From NCBI GenBank assembly GCA_036337765.1, contig JAYZDP010000161.1:1-64000 (forward strand): a stretch of DNA of 64,000 nucleotides, read 5' to 3'. The notes beneath the pieces were generated by a model. That model saw only the letters and a list, made by a program, of their open reading frames with translations, had not been told where the DNA came from and did not search any database. This stretch comes from JAYZDP01 sp036337765. Its GTDB lineage: Bacteria; Acidobacteriota; Thermoanaerobaculia; Multivoradales; Multivoraceae. Position 1 is the stretch's first letter, and the number at the start of each line of letters is the position of its first letter. Of the stretch, positions 58,233 to 64,000 are shown piece after piece. The translations under genes were made by a program, and so were the position numbers.

Positions 58233-59468
58233 ATGAAGCACACACACGTCTGTGTCGGTCTGGTAGCAGTGTTGGCGCTTGGCGCATGTGGTGGTAGTGG
58301 CAACGGTGGCTCGGTCGAGGCCCCGGAAGACGCGACGGTCATGGCGCCGCGCTTCGAAGTGGATCCATTCTGGCCTAAGCCTCTGCCCGATCACATGCTG
58401 ATCGGTTCCGCCATCGGAGTGGCGGTCGATTCGCGCGATCATGTCTGGATCGTGCATCGCAACACCGCCGATCAGTTCGGTTCGTTCAACGAGATCGGCC
58501 TGGCGCAGGATCCGCCATTGAGCGATTGCTGCCAGCCGGCGCCGCCGGTGCTCGAGTTCGATCCCGACGGAAACCTGGTCAACGGTTGGGGCGGCCCCTC
58601 CCCGACCGGTGAGTACGAGTGGCCGGCGTCGAACCACGGCATCGTGGTCGATCACATGGACAATGTCTGGATCGGCGGCAACGGCGGTCCCGACGCGCAG
58701 GTGCTGAAGTTCACGCGCGACGGCAAGTTTCTCATGCAGGTCGGCAAGTCCGGTGCCCGCGACACCGGTGAGGTGGGGGAGAACGACCGCCCGATCTACA
58801 AGCGCGACAGCCACTCCAAAGACAGCTTCGGCCGCGTCGCCAAGATCTCGTTCGACGCCGAGGCCAACGAGATGTACCTTGCGGACGGCTACTTCAACCG
58901 CCGCGTCGCCGTGATCGACGCCGACAGCGGTGAGCTGAAGCGCTACTGGGGCGCGTACGGTGAGGCGCCCGACGACGAGCTCGATCTCGGTCGTTATTCG
59001 CCCGACGATCCGCCGGCCAAGCAGTTCCGCGGTCCGGTTCACTGCGCCGACCTTTCGAAGGACGGCAAGCTCTACGTCTGCGACCGTGGTGCCGATCGGC
59101 TGCAGGTGTTCGACAAGGACGGTACCTTCCTCGATGAGACGATCATTGCGCCGCACACCCTGTCGCAGGGCTCGACCTGGGACGTGGCCTTCTCGGAGGA
59201 TCCGGCGCAGAAGTACCTCTACCTGGCGGATGGGCAGAACATGAAAGTGCGCGTGATCGAGCGCGAGTCGATGGATGTGCTCTACACCTTCGGCGACGGC
59301 GGCCGCCAGCCCGGGCTCTTCTTCGCCGTGCACTCGATCGCGACAGACTCTAAGGGCAACATCTACACCACCGAGACCTACCAGGGACGGCGGTTGCAGA
59401 AATTCGTCAACAAGGGGGTGCAGTCGGTTCCTGCTGGGAACTGGGGCGCTCCGTGGCCTTCGGGTTAG
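58233..59468 (+). CDS. NHL-propeller lipoprotein, PAL-like with full active site
   Basis: 411 residues from the ATG at 58233. Lipobox LGAC (Cys19). Six-bladed NHL propeller resembling peptidyl-alpha-hydroxyglycine alpha-amidating lyase (PAL). PAL's catalytic Arg, Tyr and three zinc His appear to be kept: R76 (VWIVHRNTADQF), H135 (ASNHGIVVDH), Y220 (LADGYFNRRV), H270 (GPVHCADLS), H367 (FAVHSIATD). A vicinal Cys99-Cys100 pair is odd. The likely reaction is cleavage of a hydroxylated glycine-like N-C bond outside the cell membrane. A PHM-like oxygenase gene lies 2.3 kb downstream. Confidence 0.82.
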   Translation: MKHTHVCVGLVAVLALGACGGSGNGGSVEAPEDATVMAPRFEVDPFWPKPLPDHMLIGSAIGVAVDSRDHVWIVHRNTADQFGSFNEIGLAQDPPLSDCCQPAPPVLEFDPDGNLVNGWGGPSPTGEYEWPASNHGIVVDHMDNVWIGGNGGPDAQVLKFTRDGKFLMQVGKSGARDTGEVGENDRPIYKRDSHSKDSFGRVAKISFDAEANEMYLADGYFNRRVAVIDADSGELKRYWGAYGEAPDDELDLGRYSPDDPPAKQFRGPVHCADLSKDGKLYVCDRGADRLQVFDKDGTFLDETIIAPHTLSQGSTWDVAFSEDPAQKYLYLADGQNMKVRVIERESMDVLYTFGDGGRQPGLFFAVHSIATDSKGNIYTTETYQGRRLQKFVNKGVQSVPAGNWGAPWPSG

Positions 59469-59502
59469 CGCGATTAGTGAGGATCGCCGACGCATAGAAC
59501 TG

Positions 59503-59523
59503 GTCCGCGGGTTCCCCGCGGAC
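59503..59523. terminator. Perfect hairpin after the PAL-like gene
   Basis: GTCCGCGGG-TTC-CCCGCGGAC has nine perfect pairs and a three-base loop, 35 bases after the stop of the PAL-like gene. It lacks a T-run, so it may be a Rho-type or mRNA-stabilising hairpin. The rest of 59524-59720 shows no gene or other clear element. Confidence 0.4.
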
Positions 59524-59720
59524 GCGCGGGATCCCGTCGTGCTCGCGCAGACTCTACGCGCGCCGGGAGCCCTCCCGCGCTGCTCCCCGCGGCGGGCTGT
59601 GGTTGCGCTCGGGTGAGGGGGCGCCCGGCCCCGGAAGCGGATCGTGTCCTTGCAGGGAAGGGACCGGCTGTGACGGGTTTTACGGCCCGGACGTCGGCAG
59701 GGGGCTGAGTCGGGGTGGTC

Positions 59721-60131
59721 TTACGGCTTGACGGCGTGGAAGGCGATGGGTTTGAGGGCCGTGGTCTTTGGGGCGAGCTCGAGGTCCCCTGGGGGGATCT
59801 CGTTGGCGGCGAGGATGTAGGCGAGGACGTCGGCCTTTTCTTGGTTGGTCATGCTGCGGGGGGCGGCTTCGGGCATGGAGACGCGGAGACGCTCGTAGAG
59901 GTCGCCTACTGTGAGCTCGTTCCAGGCCCACATGAAGTCACTGCCGGCCAGGGGCGAGCCCATCTCGCCGCCTTCGAGTTCGGGTCCGTGACACTCGGTG
60001 CAGTTGGCTTCGTACAGCGGCTCGCCGCGCTGCGCCTGTTCCTCGGTGTAGATCCCGTCCCACACGGACTCGGGAGCCTGGCTGGCGATGCCGAGGGCGG
60101 CGCGTGCACCCCCCGCCGCGAGGCTCGTGAT
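59721..60131 (-). CDS. Small c-type cytochrome (start codon unclear)
   Basis: From GTG 60065 the protein has 114 residues: WDGIYTEEQAQRGEPLYEAN, heme motif CTECH, then a likely axial Met in SMPEAAPRSMTNQEKADVLA. The same frame extends upstream through a signal-like stretch (ITSLAAGGARAALGIASQA). That stretch begins at an ATC (60131-60129) placed six bases after a perfect AAGGAGG, with no ATG/GTG/TTG available. Either ATC starts it, or the gene is the back half of the preceding NHL gene separated by a frameshift. Monoheme electron carrier in the periplasm. Confidence 0.75.
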   Translation of the reverse strand: MTSLAAGGARAALGIASQAPESVWDGIYTEEQAQRGEPLYEANCTECHGPELEGGEMGSPLAGSDFMWAWNELTVGDLYERLRVSMPEAAPRSMTNQEKADVLAYILAANEIPPGDLELAPKTTALKPIAFHAVKP

Positions 60132-61156
60132 CCTGCGCCTCCTTTCTTGACGTACATCACCAGCTGACGCGGGCCGACCTCGGCGCCGTAGACGTTGCCC
60201 GAGGCGTCCGCCGCGACACCCTCTGCGGCGCTGGTGCCGGCGTTGTCGGGGTCGGGCTCGGGGTCGGGGATAAAGCCGGTGACGAAGCCGTCCTTGGCGG
60301 AGGCGATGCGGATGCCGCGCTTGAAGCCGCCGTTGCGCCGTGTCGACGACTCGGAGTCGGCGACGTAGAGGGTGTCGTTGGCGTCGATGAAGACGCCGCT
60401 CGGTCGGCCGAACTGGTACCAGGTATGGAGGTGGTTGCCGTTCTGGTCGAAGATCTGCAGGCGCTTGTTCGAGCGGTCGCCGACGAACAGACGCCCCTGC
60501 GAGTCGAGGGCCAGGGCGTGCGGGTCACGGAACTGGCCGTCTTCGCTGCCGGTGCCGCCCCAATCCTTGATGAAGGTACCGTCGGCGGCGAGCTTGACGA
60601 TGCGGTTGTTGCCGCCGGCGCCGTGACCATCGGCAACGAAGATCGAGCCGTCGGGTGCCACCAGGACGTCGCTCGGGCCGTTGAAGATCGTCTCGCCCAG
60701 ACCACCGATACCGGCCACGCCGAGGCTCATCAGCAGGGCGCCGGTTTCGGAGAACTTGTGGATCTGATGACCCCTGTCACCCTCGCCTCGGGCGTCGGTC
60801 ACCCAGACGTTCGAGTCCTTGTCGACGTGGATGCCGTGTGGCCATACGAGGATTCCAGCTCCGAAGCTGCGCACTAGCTTGCCCGCCGGGTTGTAGAGCA
60901 GGACGGTATCGAGATCTTCCTTGCCGGCGCAGCTGTTCGCGCCGCAGCGCTCGGCGACCCATATGTTGCCGCTGCCGTCCTGGGCGGGGTAGACGGCACT
61001 GGTCGATCCCCAGGCCCGGCCCGGCGGATCTTCGGCCCACGCCTCGGCCACCTGGTAGGGGTTGGGGGCGTGGTTTTGTGCCGCCGAGGGCACCGCGCCG
61101 CTCATGAGGGCGACGACCGTGAGAGTGATCGAGGCGGCTCGTAGCTCCATCGACAT
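59906..61156 (-). CDS. Secreted NHL-propeller protein, degenerate PAL-like
   Basis: Start at ATG 61156 (ATG at 61150 also possible) with signal peptide TLTVVALMSGAVPSAAQ. NHL blades resemble PAL: R70 (WVAERCGANSC), H107 (WPHGIHVDKDSNVWV) and H213 (RDPHALALDSQGRLFVGD) are present. The catalytic Tyr is His178 (VADGHGAGG) and the third zinc His is lost (TSAAEGVAADASGNVYG). Genuine sequence ends near YVKK at about 60145; the remaining ~80 codons to the stop at 59906 lie over the cytochrome gene in another frame and look like noise. A frameshift joining the two into one protein is the alternative. Confidence 0.72.
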   Translation of the reverse strand: MSMELRAASITLTVVALMSGAVPSAAQNHAPNPYQVAEAWAEDPPGRAWGSTSAVYPAQDGSGNIWVAERCGANSCAGKEDLDTVLLYNPAGKLVRSFGAGILVWPHGIHVDKDSNVWVTDARGEGDRGHQIHKFSETGALLMSLGVAGIGGLGETIFNGPSDVLVAPDGSIFVADGHGAGGNNRIVKLAADGTFIKDWGGTGSEDGQFRDPHALALDSQGRLFVGDRSNKRLQIFDQNGNHLHTWYQFGRPSGVFIDANDTLYVADSESSTRRNGGFKRGIRIASAKDGFVTGFIPDPEPDPDNAGTSAAEGVAADASGNVYGAEVGPRQLVMYVKKGGAGSRASRRGVHAPPSASPARLPSPCGTGSTPRNRRSAASRCTKPTAPSVTDPNSKAARWARPWPAVTSCGPGTSSQ

Positions 61157-61233
61157 GGCAGACCTCGCTTCTCGAAGAGATCCGAAAAAGAGAACTGCCA
61201 CTATAGCTCGGCCCACCGCCCATGAGGACCGAC

Positions 61234-61270
61234 GCCTCACTCCCTGTCGAGGCTCGGCGGGGAGTGAGGC
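61234..61270. repeat. 11-bp perfect inverted repeat
   Basis: GCCTCACTCCC (61234-61244) and GGGAGTGAGGC (61260-61270) are exact inverted copies separated by 15 bases. It stands 78 bases upstream of the PAL-like NHL start (minus strand) and 31 bases beyond the stop of the gene fragment at 61301. It could end the fragment's former transcript or act as an operator. Confidence 0.55.
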
Positions 61271-61300
61271 GATGGACTGTCTAGTTCTTCAGGTGCGCCG

Positions 61301-61455
61301 TCAGGGGGCGAAGAAGATCTCGACGCTCAGGCGACAGCCGGCGACCGGATCGCACTGCCCCGGCGGGCCGGTGAAGATGTCGGAGATTTGCTGGCGGACC
61401 ATGCCTGGTGTGGCGGGTCCGTAATCGAGGATGTGGAGGAGAACGGTACCGAGTG
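61301..61455 (-). pseudogene. C-terminal fragment of an unidentified protein
   Basis: A minus-strand frame ending at a TGA (61301-61303) reads LLHILDYGPATPGMVRQQIS, then DIFTGPPGQCDPVAGCRLSV and EIFFAP, a natural-looking C-terminus. Further upstream it turns into low-complexity Ala/Pro/Gly that is the shadow of the plus-strand fragment. No start is available. Probably the tail of a deleted gene. Confidence 0.35.
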
Positions 61456-61653
61456 GCGCGCGAGCAGTCGGAGCGGATCCCTTTCCGTAGTGGGCAGCCG
61501 GAGCTGCACCGCTGCCAGGCGCTGATGCTCGTCCAGCGGGGGCGACCCGCGGATCGCCCCCTCGCTACGGGCGAGCTGAGCGATGCACGTGCCGGCTACG
61601 AGAGGCTCGGAATGTCTCGCTACGGCGGACTGCCCATCGGTTCAGCCGGTTGA
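61456..61653 (+). pseudogene. Tail of a TPR/ATPase-type signalling protein
   Basis: The frame ending at 61653 reads PELHRCQALMLVQRGRPADR then ELSDARAGYERLGMSRYGG. This matches the last TPR-like repeats of large cyclase/LuxR/BTAD signalling ATPases (AxLLLxRGxPxDxxxARxLLxEAxxxxExLGM). It abuts the opposite-strand fragment at about 61455. Only the C-terminal ~55 residues remain. Confidence 0.35.
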
Positions 61654-61734
61654 CGTAGAATCGAACGGTCGGTTCCACGATCGTCGGGCGATCTCGCCCG
61701 GTCGAGTTGTGGGCGGCGCAGGCAGGGAGTGGAT

Positions 61735-63084
61735 ATGCAGACAAAGACTGGGCGGATCTGTTTCTTGGTATTGCTCGGCCTGGCGGTCGTGAGCTCGAAC
61801 CCTGCCGCAGCGGCGGGGTCCGAAGATGCCGTAGCCTCGAGCCCCACGTTTGCTCGCGACGTACTGCCGATCTTCCAACGTTCGTGCCAGAACTGTCACC
61901 GCCCCGACGCGGGTGCGCCAATGTCTCTGCTGACGTACGAGGAAAGCCGTCCCTGGGCGCGCTCGATCCAGAAAAAGGTCGTCGACCGCTCGATGCCCCC
62001 ATGGCACCTCGATCCCACTGTCGGCATCCGCGACTACGTAGGTGACCCGTCGTTGAACGACGCGGAGATTCGCACGATTTCCGCGTGGGTCGAAGCTGGC
62101 GCGCCTCGCGGCAACCCGGGCGATGCGCCGCCGCCGGTCGAGTTCTCGCCGCTCGATGCGTGGACCTTCGGCGAACCGGATCTGGTCGTAGACAACCTCC
62201 CGGTCGAGATACCGGCCTCCTGCGAGGATCAGTATCCGAGCCTGACAGTCGACAGCGGGCTGACCGAGGACCGGTGGATCAAGTGGATCCAGTACATGCC
62301 CGGCGATCGTCGGGTCGTGCACCACTCGATGCAGTACGCCGTTCAGGACGATCCCGGGCTGATCGACGATGAGCTCACGCGTGTAGCGTTGGGCTCAGGA
62401 CAGGGGGCCATGCTGGTCGAGTACGCGGTCGGCAATCAGGGCGACTTCTATCCCGACGGCACAGGACGACTCTTGAAGGCGGGCGCCAAGATCCGCTTCT
62501 CCGGTCACTACCACTGCATCGGCGAGGCCGCGACCGACGTCTCGTCGATCGGGATCAAGTTCTACCCCAAGGGCGAGGAGCCGCACCGCCGTGTGATCTC
62601 GTTCATGCTCACCACTGGCGTACCGGACTCGGAGCGGCTCAACGAACTCTCCATCCCACCGAACACGGTCGCGCGGCACGAGCGCTACTTTCGACTCGAG
62701 AAGCCGGCACAGATCATCACCTTCCAGCCGCACATGCACTATCTGGGCTCGGCGATGCGACTCGAGGTGATCCACCTCGACGGCCGGATCGAGACCCTGA
62801 CCGACGTGCCGAAGTACGACTTCAACTTTCAGATCTCGTACAACTACGCCGAGCCGCCGGTTTTCCCGGCTGGGTCGTTCCTGCACATCACGTCGTGGCA
62901 TGACAACACGGCCGACAACCGCTACAACCCGGATCCCTCGTCTTGGATTGGCTGGGGCAGCCGCACCGTCGACGAGATGGGCAACGGCTGGGTCGAGCTC
63001 GCCTATATGAGCGACGAGGAGTACGAGGCGGCGCTCGCGAAGAACAACGGCCACGGGGCGGCCGCGACCGGCGGCGGTCGTTAG
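61735..63084 (+). CDS. Cytochrome c-fused PHM-like copper monooxygenase
   Basis: 449 residues from the ATG at 61735 (seven bases after AGGGAG; a GTG two codons earlier is possible). Signal peptide, then a monoheme domain with CQNCH at 51-55. Residues ~160-430 form the two-domain fold of type II copper, ascorbate-dependent monooxygenases (peptidylglycine hydroxylase group): H196-H197 (RRVVHHSMQ), H258/H260 (SGHYHCIGEAATD) and H333/H335 (FQPHMHYLG), with a candidate Met ligand in TVDEMGNGWVE. It would hydroxylate a C-H bond using O2, the heme domain feeding electrons in place of ascorbate. Confidence 0.85.
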   Translation: MQTKTGRICFLVLLGLAVVSSNPAAAAGSEDAVASSPTFARDVLPIFQRSCQNCHRPDAGAPMSLLTYEESRPWARSIQKKVVDRSMPPWHLDPTVGIRDYVGDPSLNDAEIRTISAWVEAGAPRGNPGDAPPPVEFSPLDAWTFGEPDLVVDNLPVEIPASCEDQYPSLTVDSGLTEDRWIKWIQYMPGDRRVVHHSMQYAVQDDPGLIDDELTRVALGSGQGAMLVEYAVGNQGDFYPDGTGRLLKAGAKIRFSGHYHCIGEAATDVSSIGIKFYPKGEEPHRRVISFMLTTGVPDSERLNELSIPPNTVARHERYFRLEKPAQIITFQPHMHYLGSAMRLEVIHLDGRIETLTDVPKYDFNFQISYNYAEPPVFPAGSFLHITSWHDNTADNRYNPDPSSWIGWGSRTVDEMGNGWVELAYMSDEEYEAALAKNNGHGAAATGGGR

Positions 63085-63112
63085 GCGACGGGCCTTACGG
63101 GGGCGGTGGACG

Positions 63113-63889
63113 ATGCGTCGGGCGGTGAGTGTGGCTTCGGCGGCGATCCTGATCGCCGGCGCTCTCGCCCACCAAGCGGCAGCGCAGGCCTACGGGCAGC
63201 CGGTCTATCCGGGCTATCAGGGCTTCCTCGACAATCCCGATGGCTCGGTGACGATGGTCTTCCAGTACTTCAGTCACGGTCGCGACCCGGTCATTCTCCC
63301 GGCCGGCGAGCGCAACCGCTTCTCAGGGCATGCCGATCGCAATCAGCCGACGGTTTTCGAGCCCGGCAACCACGAGGACGTCTGTGTGATCGTCGTCGAG
63401 TCGCGTCAGGAGGCGCACCAGCTGCGCTGGTTCATCAGCTTTCCCGACAACGAGTGGTCCACCAGTGTCGATCCGCTCAACGCCGAGTACATGCTGACCG
63501 AGCGTGCCGCGAAAGAAGCGCAGCGCGATCTCGATGTCGGAAGTGCTCCGCGTGGGGTCTGCATCGACAAGCCGCCGACGGTGCGGGCCAACCGACTTCG
63601 CCGCTTCGCCGAACGCTCCAGCGGCACGATCGAGAATCTCGCTGCCCACGTCGGCGAGTCGGTCAGACTGAACGGTCAGGCGCGCGACGAGGGCCTTCCA
63701 CGGGGTAGCACGGTGGAGGTCGAGTGGAGCCTGGTCACGGGCCCCGCGGCTGCGGACTTCGCGGATTGTGGATCGGCTACAACGACTGTGCGTTTCGCGT
63801 CGGCGGGCACCTACGAGCTCGAGCTCACTGCCACGGACGGCACCGCCTCTTCTTCAGACCGACTGCGCTTCGAGGTGAGCGCCGAATAG
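63113..63889 (+). CDS. Secreted protein with C-terminal PKD-like domain
   Basis: 258 residues with signal peptide (VASAAILIAGALAHQAAAQA). Residues ~25-150 are a domain I cannot name (GYQGFLDNPDGSVTMVFQYF, HEDVCVIVVESRQEAHQLRW), followed by a PKD/Ig-like beta-sandwich (VRLNGQARDEGLPRGSTVEV, then FASAGTYELELTATDGTASS). It follows the copper monooxygenase gene by 28 bases and is probably co-transcribed; it may be a partner or substrate-binding protein of that enzyme. Confidence 0.8.
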   Translation: MRRAVSVASAAILIAGALAHQAAAQAYGQPVYPGYQGFLDNPDGSVTMVFQYFSHGRDPVILPAGERNRFSGHADRNQPTVFEPGNHEDVCVIVVESRQEAHQLRWFISFPDNEWSTSVDPLNAEYMLTERAAKEAQRDLDVGSAPRGVCIDKPPTVRANRLRRFAERSSGTIENLAAHVGESVRLNGQARDEGLPRGSTVEVEWSLVTGPAAADFADCGSATTTVRFASAGTYELELTATDGTASSSDRLRFEVSAE

Positions 63890-63918
63890 GCGCGTCGAGA
63901 GCCCGGCGCGGATCGACC

Positions 63919-64000
63919 CTAACGGAGCTGGTTCTCGTACCACTTGACGTTAGCGGTGGAGCCGCCCGAGGCCACGAGGTCCAGGTCGCCGTCGCCATCC
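63919..64000 (-). CDS. C-terminus of an FG-GAP/VCBS-repeat protein (cut by window)
   Basis: The minus-strand frame enters from the window edge and ends at TAG (63919-63921). It reads DGDGDLDLVASGG then TANVKWYENQLR, the calcium-binding DxDxDxxxD loop and WYEN ending of VCBS/FG-GAP repeats. These are large secreted beta-propeller proteins. Only about 26 residues are visible. Confidence 0.75.
   Translation of the reverse strand, partial: DGDGDLDLVASGGSTANVKWYENQLR

Noticed and set aside
61408..61653. Intact 81-residue plus-strand gene
   Set aside because: Only its last ~55 residues resemble a protein (TPR tail); the first part is out of register with any domain and overlaps the opposite fragment.
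1..64000. tRNA, rRNA, CRISPR arrays, integrases or complete insertion sequences
   Set aside because: I looked for CCA-ended cloverleaves, regular direct repeats and transposase motifs and found none that hold up.

Overview
The window is high-G+C bacterial chromosome, densely packed, with many start/stop overlaps of the ATGA type. Genes for apolipoprotein N-acyltransferase, LPS-type acyltransferase, SPOR and lipoprotein products point to a diderm (Gram-negative-type) cell. The mix of PadR regulator plus remnants of large MacB/FtsX-type permeases, secreted PQQ dehydrogenases, NHL propellers, an AmmeMemoRadiSam pair and VCBS/PKD secreted proteins is typical of Acidobacteriota-like lineages. That placement is an inference; no rRNA or tRNA gene is visible to test it.

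Layout. 0-12.8 kb: patatin phospholipase (cut by the window edge), a cyclase-like/TolB/TPR sensor, class I aldolase, a degenerate Nudix protein, then a minus-strand run (lipoprotein, NfeD protease, SPFH protein, SPOR protein, lnt, prfB with its programmed frameshift, glycosyltransferase). 12.9-17.8 kb: a xox-like operon (PQQ dehydrogenase with a lanthanide-type Asp pair, XoxJ-like binding protein, cytochrome with a CX3CH motif), a zinc alcohol dehydrogenase and TesB. 17.8-20.5 kb: an acyltransferase fused to an IstB-like domain, its ACP, and a divergent diiron protein. 20.5-25.4 kb: PPOX protein, a permease relic, an NTF2/ROK/sulfotransferase operon, an ACT regulator and a broken adenosine deaminase. 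25.5-35.9 kb: one long co-directional run with four MaoC hydratases, a Gfo/Idh/MocA oxidoreductase, a second PQQ dehydrogenase, an exported FAH-family protein, an aldo/keto reductase, and an acyl-CoA dehydrogenase/CoA-transferase/CitE-type lyase set suggesting C5 dicarboxyl-CoA (mesaconyl/citramalyl) chemistry.

35.9-51.6 kb: a deletion scar with two gene tails, then a Pst phosphate-uptake operon whose two ATPases are complementary degenerate partners and whose PhoU carries an inactive LMW-phosphatase-like domain; an antiporter/YkvI/isocitrate-lyase-family operon; a membrane FHA protein; amrS/amrB; small proteins; a collapsed permease beside its likely PadR regulator; and a structured, terminator-bearing intergenic RNA candidate. 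51.6-57.7 kb: a BadH/BadI-like alicyclic ring-cleavage pair, a cobalt-type nitrile hydratase (beta, alpha, His-rich accessory), an exported M20 amidohydrolase and a HupE/UreJ metal-permease-like protein.

57.7-64 kb: MmcQ-like protein, then a secreted set that looks like a split, bacterial version of peptide-amidating PAM: an NHL lipoprotein that keeps every recognisable PAL active-site residue, a second, degenerate PAL-like propeller, a small cytochrome c, and a cytochrome-fused PHM-like copper monooxygenase. A PKD-type secreted protein and the tail of a VCBS protein end the window. The best candidates for something undescribed are the PAM-like cluster, the asymmetric Pst ATPase with its PhoU fusion, the acyltransferase-IstB fusion, and the intergenic RNA at 51.3-51.5 kb.
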